Positions 20,751-31,060 of a stretch of DNA of 64,000 bases are shown here, piece after piece. The notes beneath the pieces were generated by a model, which searched no databases, was not told the origin of the DNA, and worked only from the letters and a program-made list of their open reading frames with translations. The stretch covers positions 250,799,644 through 250,863,643 of the forward strand of contig JAVMKO010000001.1 of assembly GCA_032164245.1 (NCBI GenBank), in the 5' to 3' direction. How positions within the stretch are numbered: the stretch's first letter is position 1; each line of letters opens with the position of its first letter. The translations under genes and the position numbers were made by a program. This DNA is from Sternotherus odoratus (Eukaryota > Chordata > Testudines > Kinosternidae).

Positions 20751-22350
20751 AATCATAGAAATGTAGGGCTGGAAGGGACCTCAAGAGATCATCTAGTCCA
20801 TCCTGTGCTAAGGCAGGACCAAGTATAACTGGATAATCTCTGACAGCTGTTTGTCTAACCTGTGCTTAAAAATCTCCGGGATTCCACCCTCTCATTTGAT
20901 AACCTATGCCACTTCTTAATGTTCTTCATAGTTAGAAAGTTTTTCTTAATAGCTAAACTAAATCTCCCTTATCGCAACTAAGTGCATTTCTTCTTCTGCC
21001 ATCAGTGGACATGGAGAACAAATGATCACCGTCCTCTTTATATAAGACCTTAAAATATTTAAAGAGGATTTTCAAGTTCCATCCTGAGTCTTCTTTCCTC
21101 AAGACTAAACATACCCAGCTTTTTTAAACCTTTTCTTTTCAGTCAGGTTTTCTAAACCTTTTAATCATTTTTGTTGCTCTCTTCTGGACTCTCTCAAGTT
21201 TGTCCACATCTTTCTTAAAGTGTGACACCCAAAACTAGACATAGTGCTCCAACCTCAACCTCACCAATGCAGAATACAGCAGAACAGTTACTGTCAATGT
21301 CTTGCATACAATACTCACATTAATATATCCCAGAATATTAGCTTTTTGAAACTGTATTACATCGTTGGCTAATTTGTGATCTGCTAGTACCCCTGGATTC
21401 TTTTAAGCAGTACTACAACCTCACCGGTTATTCCTTATTTTGTATTTGTGCATTTGACTTTTCCTTCCTACTTTGCAGTTGTTGGTACTCAATTTCATGT
21501 TGTTGATTTCAGACCAATTCTCCAATTTGATCAAAACAGTTTTGAATTCTAATCCTATCCCCAAAGTGCTTGCAACCCCTCCAAGTTTGGTATCATCTTC
21601 AAATGTGATAAACATACTCTTCCCTCCACTATCCAAGTCATTAATGGAACTATTGACTAGTATCATACCCAGGATTGGCCCTTACAGGACCCCACTAGAT
21701 ACATCCTCCCAATTTGACAGCAAACAAATACTCTGAGTGTGATTTTCCAACCAGCTGTGCTTCCACTTAATAGTAATTTCATCCAGACCACATTACCCTA
21801 GTTTGCTTATGAGAATGCCATGTGGAACTGTGTCAAAAACCTTACTAAAATCAAGATATGCCACATTTACTACTTCCTTCGTATCCACCAGATCAGTAAC
21901 CTTGTCAAAGAAGAAAATTAGGTTGGTTTGGAATGATTTATTCTTGACAAATCCATGCTGGCTATTATTTATCACCCTATTATCTTCTGAGTGCTTACAG
22001 ACTGATTTTTTGATAATTTGTTCCAATATATTTCCAAGAATTGAATTTAGGCTCACTGGTTTATAATTCCTCTTTGTTTCCCTTTTAAAGATAGGCCAAT
22101 GTAGTACCTTTCTGCATTCTCTGGCACCTCACCTGTCCTCGATGAGTACACACAGATAATTACTAATGGTTTCAAGATTTATTCAGCTAGTTCCTTAAGT
22201 ACCTTAGGGTAAAATTCATGAGGGACTAGAATTCATCTGACTTCCAAGTGTTCTTTAACCTGTTCTTTCCCTATTCTGGCTTGTGTTCCTTCCCCCTCGT
22301 TGTTAACATAAATTGTGTTCAGCATCTGATCACAATTAACCTTTTTAGTG
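20751..22350 (-). mobile_element. CR1 LINE, minus strand, about 1.6 kb
   Basis: Read on the minus strand, the copy runs from RT coding sequence (22056 downward) to a 3' end at 20751. The 3' signature GGAAGGGACCTC...ATCATCTAGTCC appears on the plus strand next to AATCATAGAAATG. The intervening sequence carries the expected CR1 3' region. The 5' junction near 22350 is approximate. It differs in subfamily from the copies ending in TTCTTATG. Confidence 0.85.
21421..22056 (-). pseudogene. CR1 reverse-transcriptase remnant
   Basis: The first block (22056-21793) carries an H-G-F-V-K-N-K stretch and Y-L-D-F-S-K-V-F-D-T-V-P-H, the RT palm motif with the first catalytic Asp (21852-21850). The second block (21666-21421) carries F-E-D-D-T-K-L-G-G, the second catalytic motif, with E in place of the usual A (21603-21592). 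Stops and frame changes separate the two blocks, so no active enzyme could be made. The motifs are in the right order and strand for one CR1 copy. Confidence 0.9.
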
Positions 22351-23974
22351 AATAGAAAGTTAGAATATGATAGAATAGAATGTTGAGTGGAAGAGACTTG
22401 AGGCTTGATTCACAAATGTAACCCATCATTTCATACACCTCCAAAATTCAGCTACCTCTGGGCAGGGAATGGGGGAAACAATTGTGTCACAGTCATCTCC
22501 CATCTCTATCCTGACCCGGCCTGACGCTGTATTTGTACTGTTTTCTAATATCTGAGGGCATCACAGTATCAGGTTGTGTGCGTGTGTGAGAGGGCAGGGG
22601 AGGGGTGTGCCGCAGGGCTCCTGTATGTTCCTGAAATTGCCAGCTGTCAATATGATTTTTTAAAGTAATAAAACACATCATAGATTGGGGGTATTAAAGT
22701 GACACAAGAAAAGGTGTCAACATTTGTACACATTCCTGTATCATAATTTTCGTTCTAGACAGTTCTGAACTATCATCATCTTTCTCTCCCTTATCATCAT
22801 CATTACCGCTGGTTAAATAGTAAAAATGAAGAGGGTGAAAATAGATTCATAAACATTTTTGAAAATAAAAAACCAAGTAAGCTTGGTGGGCTATAATTCC
22901 TGGAGATGTTGTATTAGTGAATATTCAGACAGCCAATGAGTATAAGTGAAAATGATCACAAACTCTAAAAGAATGGTGAATTTTAGCCTGAAACTAACTT
23001 GTGTGAAAAGTGCCTAAAGTGCACCTAGTCCATGTTAGTTATTCTCTTGTTTAAAACTTTTCATTTATCTATTTAGGGAGCAGAAACAATATCATGAGAT
23101 TTAGGAGACCAACTGCGCATCCCAAACGACCAACACTGAAGAGCCACATCACATAGTTCTGAGTTGTGAGATACAGAATCAATGCGACAATGATTAATCC
23201 AAACTCTTTGAAGAATAACAAATTCTGTATGTTTGAAAAAAATCAAGATTAGTTCATGAACAGTTTACTGGCCAAAACCAGGACTAAATTCACAATGTCC
23301 AGTTCAACCAGTTCTGATTAACACTATGGAGGGATACACAGTTCTCTTATTGCTCATCCCGCTGGAGGGGTCATGTCAGGGGAGAGTAGAATTTCCTTCC
23401 TATTAGCATTTGATGCAGTGATGTGAATTTAGTGAGACCCTAAGTATGTTAGTGCTGCTGATTGAATCTGCCAGTGATGCATAAGGGTATGAAGCAGGCT
23501 GCTGGAGTTCTGCCAGCAAACTAATGCTGAACCTGTTCCTTCATGCATGTGGACTCACTTCCTTTACTACAGTACATTGGGTAACTCCTCTGCAAGCTAG
23601 ACACACCCTGTATGTTTTCCACACTGCTACTCTCTCTCATTCTTTACCAGAACATTTTGCTGCATCCTCTCTTTTAAACTCTACTCAAACCTTTGCTGAC
23701 CTGTGGAACACCCTAGTCTCAGCAACAGCAAAAGTGACAAAAATTTGCAAAATCAAAAGTAAATCAAATGAAGTGTGCTTGGAGAATATGGCCAACATCA
23801 GGTGACACATCACCACAATAGCTTGTGGGGCGGAGGGGGAGGGTTCACATTAATCATTAAAGACCTAAGCATGTTCCAGAATTTAAATAATCTCTAATAA
23901 TACTGGGCTCTTCCTAGTACTTTTCAGCTGAGATGCTCAGACAATAATGAAGTCAGCCTCACAAAACTTCAGTG
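22351..23974. other. Unannotated sequence
   Basis: No gene or clear repeat is recognised. The frame at 23524-23805 (93 codons) has no known family. Confidence 0.45.
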
Positions 23975-24115
23975 ATGTAAGCAACTATTATTATCTCCGT
24001 TCTACTGATGGGGAAGCTGAAGCACAGAGGGGTGACCTACATTTGCCAGTCACACAAGAAGACAATTACAGATCCACAAATGAGACCTCTGTTCCTGACT
24101 CCTAGCACTGGGCCT
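23975..24115 (-). repeat. MIR-type SINE, minus strand
   Basis: TTATCTCCGTTCTACTGATG, then GGGAAGCTGAAGCACAGAGG and GTCACACAAGAAG, then CTGTTCCTGACTCCTAGCAC match the reverse complement of the conserved MIR/CORE region. It is diverged. Confidence 0.6.
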
Positions 24116-24134
24116 TAACAAGGAGACTATCCTA

Positions 24135-25334
24135 GGGCTGGTCCCCACCAAGGCTTAACGTCGACTTTAGCGACGTTAAGTCGATATAAACATGTACCCG
24201 TCCTCACATGCATGCCATTAAAGTCGATTTAAAGGGACCTTAAAATCGACTTCTGTACTCCTCCCTAACGAGAGGAGTAGCTGAAATCGACCTCTCTGGG
24301 TCGATTGTCAACTAGTGAGGATGCATGTGACATTAAACCTCCGACCTTCCACAATGCCCGTTTGCTCCCCAGGGGACCAGCCACCACTCGGAGCAGCTCC
24401 GCGGCCCCCCGTGCCCACCTGAGCAGCCCTGCGCCCCCCCCACCCCTGTGACCACCCAAGCAGCTAGCTCCGCGCCGGCTCCCCCCCCCCCAAGCAGCTC
24501 CGCGGACCCCCGTGCCCACCCGAGCAGCTCCGCGCCGGCTCCCCCCCCCCGCCCACCCAAGCAGCTCTGCGGACCCCCGTGCCCGCCCAAGCAGCTCCGC
24601 AGACCCCCGTGCCCACCCGAGCAGCTCCGCACCGGCTCCCCCCCCCCCGCCCGCCCAAGCAGGTCCGCGGATCCCCCCCCCCCCCACCCGAGCAGGTCTG
24701 CGGACCCCCCGTGCCCGCCCAAGCAGCTCCGCGCCGGCTCCCCCCTGCCTGCCCAAGCAGCTCTGCAGACCCCCGTGCCTGCCCAAGCAGGTCCGCGCCC
24801 CCCCCCCCCGCCCGCCCGCCCGAGCAGGGGTCCGCGGAGCTGCTCGGGCGGGCGGGGGGGGGGAGCCGGCGCGGAGGTAGCTGCTCAGGTGGGCGGGTGG
24901 GGGGAGCCGGTGCGGAGCTGCTCGGGTGGGCACGAGGGGGGGGGGCCGCGGAGCTGCTCGGGCGGGCAGGGGGGAGCCGGCGCGGAGCTGCTCGGGTGGG
25001 CACGGGGGGTCCGCGGACCTGCTCGGGCGGGGGGGGGGGTCCGCAGACCTGCTCGGGCGGGCGGGGGGGTCAGCGGACCTGCTCGGACTGGGGGCTGGTC
25101 CCCTGGGGAGCGTGCCTGGCTGCCCCGAAAGGTGGTGCCTGCTGGGGACTCCCGGAATGGTGGGATATCTACCCACAATGCAATGCTCACAATGTCGATG
25201 CTTGCAAAAGTTGTACGAACAGACACTGTCGACCTGCTGTGCTTTGTGGGGACGCACTAAGTCGACTTTATGCAGTCTGCTTTAGAAAATCGACTTAAGG
25301 GAAATCGACCTACTGCTGTAGTGAAGACGTACCT
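24135..25334. mobile_element. Harbinger-like MITE expanded by a GC-rich array, 1.2 kb
   Basis: The outer 250 bp on each side are rich in GTCGAC and TCGATTT motifs typical of this MITE group. The left end is GGGCTGGTCCCCACCA and the reverse complement of the right end is AGGTACGTCTTCACTAC. CTA flanks both sides (24132-24134, 25335-25337). The interior (24385-25090) is a GC-rich inverted array listed separately. Long frames on both strands (up to 330 codons) exist only because the array lacks stops. Confidence 0.65.
24385..25090. repeat. GC-rich inverted tandem-repeat palindrome
   Basis: The left arm (24385-24830) repeats GAGCAGCTCCGCG and GACCCCCGTGCCC in units of about 29-60 bp. The right arm (24835-25090) repeats the complement, GCGGAGCTGCTCGGGCGGGC and GGGGGGTCCGCGGACC. 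The pivot is near 24832. The two arms could fold into a long GC-rich hairpin, and C and G runs of 9-14 bases occur throughout. Assembly of such a region is error-prone, so exact length may be unreliable. Confidence 0.85.
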
Positions 25335-25429
25335 CTAGTTAAGGATAGATTTATCTAAGAACCCCTGCTCCTATAGTACATCCCAATGTGCAAGTCAGAT
25401 ATAATAATGCCTAGCTCTGACATAGTGCT

Positions 25430-25620
25430 TTTCATCAGTAGATCTCAAAGAACTTCATCATCTTAAATGCCCCTGAAAAGGAATGAAGTACCATTATTCC
25501 CATTTTACAGAGGGGGAACCAAAAGACTATCACACAAGAGGCACATGATAGAGCAGGGACCAACCAGGACTGAACTGGGACCAACTCCTAGGGTGGTGCC
25601 CTAACCACCGGACCATGCAT
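25430..25620 (-). repeat. MIR-type SINE, minus strand
   Basis: CCATTATTCCCATTTTACAG, AGGGGGAACC and CCTAACCACCGGACCATGCA match the reverse complement of a tRNA-derived MIR-type SINE, the last part corresponding to its tRNA-like head. It is diverged. Confidence 0.55.
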
Positions 25621-25849
25621 CTTCACAAGAAAGCTTACTTTAGTTCCTATGTTTCCAAACTGGGGCACACGTATATAGCCAATTAGTTCACATTTTGATT
25701 GTTAGTATAGTGGGGTGGCTGCCCCACTCCAGGAAAAAAGGCTTAAAACAGCCCAGGAAAGGGTTGTGGCTGGGAACAAGCAAACTCCCAGGCTGATTGG
25801 GAAGGCAGCCACAGCTGGGGCCAGACCCAACTGGGAGGCAGCTGACCCT

Positions 25850-25857
25850 TATAAAAG
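25850..25857 (+). promoter_or_regulatory. TATA box in the unclassified repeat
   Basis: TATAAAAG about 140 bp into the repeat matches a vertebrate TATA box. If the repeat is an LTR this would be its promoter. There is no further support. Confidence 0.3.
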
Positions 25858-26504
25858 GGCTGCTGGTTTAGAGTCCAGAAAGAGTCTCCTCTGGCTGTAG
25901 AGGCAGACAGGCCTGGCTACTTGGGAAGCTTGACAGGGTACCTAGAGTGAAGCAGGGCTGGGGCAAGGCAAAGGGAGCTGGGGGAGCTCTGGCCTGGAAA
26001 CCCCCAGGCTGCAGGGCCTAGGGGACAGCCCAACAAAGGGTACTGGTGTTGCAGGGGGCAGCCCATGGCTACAGAGGCAGCAGGCCAAACCCTCCTTGCT
26101 GGTGATGAGTGGCAATTATACTGCAGTCTGCCCCAGTGAACAGGTGTAAGTGGTGACTGGCAGTTGCCTAGACCAGGGGTCGGCAACCCGCGGCTCCGGA
26201 GCCGCATGCGGCTCTTTCATCCCTCCGATGCGGCTCCCTGTGTGTGCTAATTTTAACCGTCCCGCAGACTGTTTTCTATGCGGCCCGCCAGCACTGTCCA
26301 ACCAGTGCGCGGAGCCGCAGCCGAAAGAGAGGGGCGGGGTCAATAAGAGGCGAGCGGCGGGGGGGGGAGAAGAATGGAGGCGGAGCCGGGGCCGGGGCAC
26401 GAGGAGAGGCGGAGCCGGCGGAGAAGTGCGAGTCGGGCCGGGGCAGGAGGCGAAGCGCGGCGGAGCCGGCGGATAAGAGCGAGCCGGGGCCGGGGCCGGG
26501 GCAC

Positions 26505-26532
26505 AAGGCAAGGCAAGGCAAGGCAAGGCAAG
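26505..26532 (+). repeat. AAGGC pentanucleotide repeat
   Basis: Five to six units of AAGGC lie between GC-rich sequence and the minisatellite, inside the hAT. Confidence 0.85.
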
Positions 26533-26551
26533 CTGGGGGAGGGGGGGGGGG

Positions 26552-26995
26552 AGGAAGAAGAGCGAGAGCACGGCTGGAGGGGAGGGGGAGGGAAGAAGAG
26601 CGAGAGCACGGCCGGAGCGGGGGGGAGGAAGAAGAGCGAGAGCACGGCTGGAGGGGAGGGGGAGGGAAGAAGAGCGAGAGCACGGCTGGAGGGGAGGGGG
26701 AGGGAAGAAGAGCGAGAGCACGGCTGGAGGGGAGGGGGAGGGAAGAAGAGCGAGAGCACGGCTGGAGGGGAGGGGGAGGGAAGAAGAGCGAGAGCACGGC
26801 CGGAGCGGGGGGGGGGAAGAAGAGCGAGAGCACGGCTGGAGGGGAGGGGGAGGGAAGAAGAGCGAGAGCACGGCTGGAGGGGAGGGGGAGGGAAGAAGAG
26901 CGAGAGCACGGCCGGAGCGGGGGGGAGGAAGAAGAGTGAGAGCACGGCTGGAGGGGAGGGGGAGGGAAGAAGAGGGTGGGGGAGGGAAGAAGAGA
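26552..26995. repeat. Minisatellite with 38/36-bp units
   Basis: GCGAGAGCACGG (one copy GTGAG) recurs at 26562, 26600, 26636, 26674, 26712, 26750, 26788, 26824, 26862, 26900 and 26936. Spacings are 38,36,38,38,38,38,36,38,38,36. The 36-bp units carry GGCCGGAGCGGG in place of GGCTGGAGGGGAGG. Frames of about 185-251 codons on both strands are composition artefacts. Confidence 0.95.
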
Positions 26996-27359
26996 GTGTT
27001 ATTTCATTTTAAATGTCAAAAGGGTTTTGTGGCTCCCAGTGTTTTCTTTACTGTGGGAAACGGGTCCAAATGGCTCTTTGAGCGGTAAAGGTTGCAGACC
27101 CCTGGCCTAGACTGAGGCAAGGTGGGGCTAGGGGGTGGCGATTCCCTGGGGAGGGGAGACCCTGAGACTGTGGGGGTACTGCAGGGGTGCAACACCCTAG
27201 GGAAGAGGGCACTGGGGTCCAGGGAGGAACACGGGGCCAGACAGCAAGCAGGACTACAGCCTGCAGAGGGCGCTCTGGATGCTGGAGGGAGCTAATTCCC
27301 TGGATGTACCAGCCGGAGGCGCCATGGGGTGATTCGCCGCTCTGCTACAGTTAGAATAG

Positions 27360-27683
27360 TCTATATCTCTTTAAATAATTCCCATTTTTTTAAAAACAGT
27401 TTTTTAAAAAATAAAAGCTTTTACAACTCTTATACCAAAATCAGCATGACGTAAGCTGGTTTGGAGTGATTTGACTGGAAGTTGTATGTGGTTATGCAGG
27501 ACTCAGTTTGATCCCTGTGTCGTTGCCCAATGGGAAGAAACACATTGACTAAAGTACCATATTAATATACATTTAAATACTCAGGAATAGCAGGTCACGC
27601 ACATTGGGGGAGGGGATGAAGGAGAGAAATAACGAATGAAAACCGATGAAACCAAAGGGAAGTTTTTCTTGTGCTAGGCATGA
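27360..27683. other. Unannotated sequence
   Basis: No gene or clear repeat is recognised. An AT-rich run with TTTTTTAAAAA lies near 27390-27415. Confidence 0.45.
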
Positions 27684-27691
27684 ATCTGAAG

Positions 27692-28007
27692 CAGTGGTGG
27701 GCAACCTGCAACTCATGGGCCACACATGGCCCATCAGGGTAACCTGCTGACAGGCTGCCAGACAGTTTGTTTGACATCTGCACAACCGCCTGCAGCTCCC
27801 AGTTGCTGCAGTTCGCCATTCCCATCCAATGCAGCACCCTGCGGCCTGCACCGCTTCCTGGAACGCCCATTGGTCTGGGAACAGCAAGCCGTGGCCACTG
27901 GGAGCTGCAGGCAGCCGTGCAAATGTAAACAAACTGTCTGGTGGCTCGCCAGCGGATTACCCTGACGGGCGGCCTGTGACCTGCGGGCCGCAGGTTGCCC
28001 ACCACTG
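27692..28007. mobile_element. Palindromic hAT-type MITE, 316 bp
   Basis: The left end CAGTGGTGGGCAACCTGC is nearly the exact complement of the right end. The halves are inverted partners over most of their length, for example GACAGTTTGTTTGACAT against ATGTAAACAAACTGTC. The flanks are ATCTGAAG (27684-27691) and ATCTAAAG (28008-28015), 7 of 8 identical. Short frames on both strands come from the palindrome and are not genes. Confidence 0.85.
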
Positions 28008-28199
28008 ATCTAAAGCAACATGTCAGCTTGAGGCTACTGAATATTTGTCTTTATTCATAGTAATCGGGCTATTCCCTGAGCACCACCATTGTAGTGCTTC
28101 TGGTGAAAACGCTCTAAGCCAGCAGGAGAGAGCTCTCCCATTGGCTTAATAATTCCTGCCTCTGCGAGAGGTGGTGGATATATTGGAAGGAGAAGCTCT

Positions 28200-28347
28200 T
28201 CCCCTTCCCTCCCCCCCCCAACACAGCACTGTCCACACCGTGCTTAGGTCAGCCTAATTTATGTCACTCAGGGGTGTGGATTATTCATGTCCCTGAGCAA
28301 CGTACATCATGCTGAAGTAATCTGTAGTGTAGACAAAGCCTAACTCT
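28200..28347. mobile_element. Harbinger-like MITE right-end fragment
   Basis: GTGCTTAGGTCAGCCTAATT and the end TAGTGTAGACAAAGCCTAA resemble the right half of the GTCTACACT-type MITEs elsewhere in the window. A matching left end is not clear; 28010-28200 may be a diverged left half. Confidence 0.5.
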
Positions 28348-28750
28348 GTAATGAAAATCATGATGTGTCATTTACTTGCATTTTCCAGGCTTCACTTTAC
28401 TCAACTTCAGCACTGGGAGTAATGTGCTGGGTGGTTTTTAGTTGTTGTCTGTTACATTAGTATTTATATACATTTCATCAGCTTCTGTTTCTCCAGTGCA
28501 CAAGAGATAACTTTCCCATTCCATCTGGCCTGGCTCTGCTGGCAGTTGGCACTATCTCCTAATAGCAGTTCTGAACTCAAACCATTTACAGCTCTTCCTG
28601 ATGTTACCAAGCTGTGATATTGCAGCTTAAAGCTCTAACTCGACACCAACTCTATAGGAAGGTCAGAGCTGCAAAGTTTGAATGTGGCACTGGCTCCAAA
28701 CATGCCCAATATTCAGGAGAGCTTGGGGAAGGTGAATATCATTGCCAAAT
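28348..28750. other. Unannotated sequence
   Basis: No gene or clear repeat is recognised. Confidence 0.45.
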
Positions 28751-29179
28751 AGAGCTAGGCAGGAACTGGTTTCTCCACCCCATGAAAATTTTCAGGAGTA
28801 TGAAAAGAATTTTGTCCTGACTTGGAATGAAAAGTTGAACCCTTAAAAATTTTCACAACCAAACAGTCGGTAGTGGGAGGGAATAACTCAGTTTTGGTCA
28901 ATTTAAATGTTTCATTTCAATATTTAGAAGCATTTGGTTTTGACCATTTTTACACTAATTAGCGTATTTGGCCATTTTTACACTAATTACACTAATGACT
29001 AAATGAAGTCATTTTGAAATGAAAAACCCACGTTTTTTTTTTGTTTAGAAAATGTCCCATTTTGAAATCCCCCCCAACATGTGTCAAATTGAGAAATTCC
29101 TCAAAACCATGAAAAGTTGTGGTTTTGATGAATCACCATTTTTGATTAAAAACATTTCAAAGCATTCCCAATCAGCTCT
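28751..29179. mobile_element. AT-rich MITE, 429 bp
   Basis: The left end AGAGCTAGGCAGGAA pairs with AGAGCTGATTGGGAATGC, the reverse complement of the right end. The interior is full of AAAATTTTC and TTTTGAAAT motifs. A short tandem duplication (CCATTTTTACACTAATTA) lies near 28945-28995. No clear target duplication was found. Confidence 0.55.
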
Positions 29180-29480
29180 ATTGATGATGCAACACCATTG
29201 AAATCAATGGAATTATAGAGTCATGCAGCTGGAATAATAGAATGGCGAATCAGTCCTCCATGATCTCAGCTTGCAGCCTGCTCGTCCACAAAAATGTTTC
29301 AGTTTCAACAAAAAGTGACAGATCATGTCACCTACTGTTGCAGCGGGGGAAATGGATCAAAGGTGTCCTCCTAATCTTTTTTGATCTGTGCTCACATATC
29401 TCAGTTCACACGGCATGCTTCACATGCATGGCTGGAGGGGGCTGTCCACTTAATTGCACTTATATTGTTCAAGATACTTA

Positions 29481-29766
29481 GGGCTGGGCTACACTACGGG
29501 GAGGAAGGGGGGTCGACATAAGATCCACAACTTCAGCTATGTGAATACCTAGCTGTCCCCACAGCGGCAGGTCAACCGTGTCCCTGTCCCCTCCCCCCTC
29601 CCCCCACCGACTCTGCTTACTTCTCCTGCCAAGGTGGAGTACAGCATCGATTCGGGGATCAATTTATCACGTCTAGATAAGACACAATAAATCAATCTCT
29701 GATACATCGAGTGTTACCTGCTGATCCAGGTAGCTACCCAATCCGGCGGGTAGTGTAGTCGTACCC
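29481..29766. mobile_element. PIF/Harbinger-like MITE, 286 bp
   Basis: The left end is GGGCTGGGCTACACTACGG; the reverse complement of the right end is GGGTACGACTACACTACCCG. TTA flanks both sides (29478-29480 and 29767-29769). In reverse it lines up with the copy at 12438 along the first 60 bases, so both belong to one family. Confidence 0.8.
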
Positions 29767-29769
29767 TTA

Positions 29770-30594
29770 GTCTCATGAGAGTCTCTAGCATGGGTTTAGT
29801 CCAAAATGCATTTTACCCTATACTATGCTTCAAATATGGCTATAGGCTAGTTTTGCTACATACGTGAACATTCACATACCTATGCACAGTTTATTTCTAT
29901 TATTAGTTAAGCACTGAGAATTTGCTTGGTACTGTACAGACATAGAATGAAGACAGATTGGGCGTAAAGCCATTTTTCATGTGAACAAACATACACACAG
30001 ACAAACATGGATATTTGTGCTTAATCTACAGTGTTTGTTGTTAGAAATATCTAAGTCATTTCCATTTCTCAGGTTTTTAAATAGGCTCATTTTGTATTTC
30101 CATGACTCTTTTAGTGATACCTTTTACTGAAATGTTAATAGAAACTGGAACTGAAATTGTTTTAGAAATGTCTTGGTTTATCCCAGACCGGGTTTTCAGT
30201 GAGAAATATAGTTTTCAGTTAATGAAAAATGTTGATGATGATTTCAAATACAATTTTGGTAAAAAATTAACAGAAAGCAGAATGTTTCAAATGTCAACTT
30301 TTCATGCAAAAGGTCATTTTTTCAACAAAAAGTTTTTTCTGTAGAAAATTTTGACCAGTTCTATTTATTTATTTTTTTGTTTGTCTCGGTCTACATCTCA
30401 GACATCTCCTTGTGGATGTCTTGGTGAGAGTTTAAATGTAACAGGGCCAATTCTTGGTCACCAACACCATCTTACCATTGCTGTGGCCTATATAACATGG
30501 GCATCAGCTGGACTCCACCCTCTCCCTATCTCTGCACATCCAGGTCATGTCAAAATCTTACCAATTCATCCTCCACAACTTTTCCAACCTCCTG
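29770..30594. other. Unannotated sequence with AT-rich repeat
   Basis: Positions 30150-30365 carry the same AT-rich degenerate motifs as 28751-29179 and end GAAAATTTTGACCAGTTCTA, the probable MITE end. The rest has no recognisable gene. Confidence 0.4.
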
Positions 30595-31060
30595 CCTTAT
30601 ACCACTTGACTAGGTCCTTGTCTCCCTTCTCGACTACTGCAATCTCTTCCTCTCTGGCCTTCCTAACACCTATCTCACCCCACTTAAAATGTTGTTGCCA
30701 AAATCTTCTTGGCTTGTGACTTTGACCATATCTCCCCCGCACACACACATTTGGATTCTCTCCCTCTATGAAACACAAGCTCCTGAACCTTAGCGTCGAG
30801 GCTGTTCACAACTCTGTCCCTCATATCTCATGATGGTATCTCCAACTCATGCCCTTCCACTAGCAGTACCAATCTATATCACTCATTTGCTGGTTTTCTG
30901 ATAAGCGCCTCTGTACTTTCATCCCTGTTGAGCCTTATGCATAGGATGCCATCCCCAAATAATATGACCTACCTTTCAAATCCCTTCTCCAGACCCACTT
31001 CTACCAGGATGTCTACAGTAGACTGTCGACTGATAATGGCTAGTTGGGATGACCTGTTTA
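30595..31060 (+). pseudogene. L2-like LINE C-terminal fragment
   Basis: Read through frame changes, the plus strand gives L-L-D-Y-C-N-L-F-L-S-G-L-P, a landmark of the C-terminal end of L2-group LINE reverse-transcriptase proteins, followed by a Thr/Pro-rich tail. Several stops and frameshifts break it. The 3' end may run to 31060, where P-F-S-R-P-T-S-T-R precedes a stop. Family assignment beyond the L2/CR1 group is uncertain. Confidence 0.5.

Larger units (their letters stand above)
26174..27104. mobile_element. hAT-type element with perfect 8-bp target duplication, 931 bp
   Basis: The left end is CAGGGGTCGGCAACC and the reverse complement of the right end is CAGGGGTCTGCAACC. GCCTAGAC lies on both sides (26166-26173 and 27105-27112), an exact 8-bp duplication. 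Sub-terminal TGCGGCTCTTTC and TGGCTCTTTGAG parts are inverted partners. The centre is a minisatellite, not a transposase. It is inserted in the repeat at 25711-27349 and is therefore younger. Confidence 0.9.
25711..27349 (+). mobile_element. Unclassified interspersed repeat, interrupted by a hAT
   Basis: The unit begins TGGGGTGGCTGCCCCACTCC and ends CGCTCTGCTACA. It is flanked by GTTAGTATAG (25701-25710) and GTTAGAATAG (27350-27359), a 10-bp near-duplication with one mismatch. Without the nested hAT it is about 700 bp. A TATA box sits at 25850 and the sequence is CAGGG-rich. It starts TG and ends CA like an LTR, but the duplication is longer than LTR insertions give and no primer-binding site was found. 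A solo LTR or a retroposon are both possible. Confidence 0.5.

Noticed and set aside
24265..25298. Long open frames on both strands (up to 330 codons on minus, 270 on plus)
   Set aside because: They lie in a GC-rich inverted array that has no stop codons in several frames at once. The products are low-complexity Pro/Ala/Arg or Gly/Arg strings with no domain.
26116..27012. Open frames of 185-251 codons on both strands
   Set aside because: They follow the 38/36-bp minisatellite inside a hAT. Several frames are open together and the products are Ser/Pro or Arg/Glu/Gly repeats.
30351..30719. 122-codon frame as a host exon
   Set aside because: It partly overlaps an L2-like LINE remnant read in other frames, and has no domain of its own.
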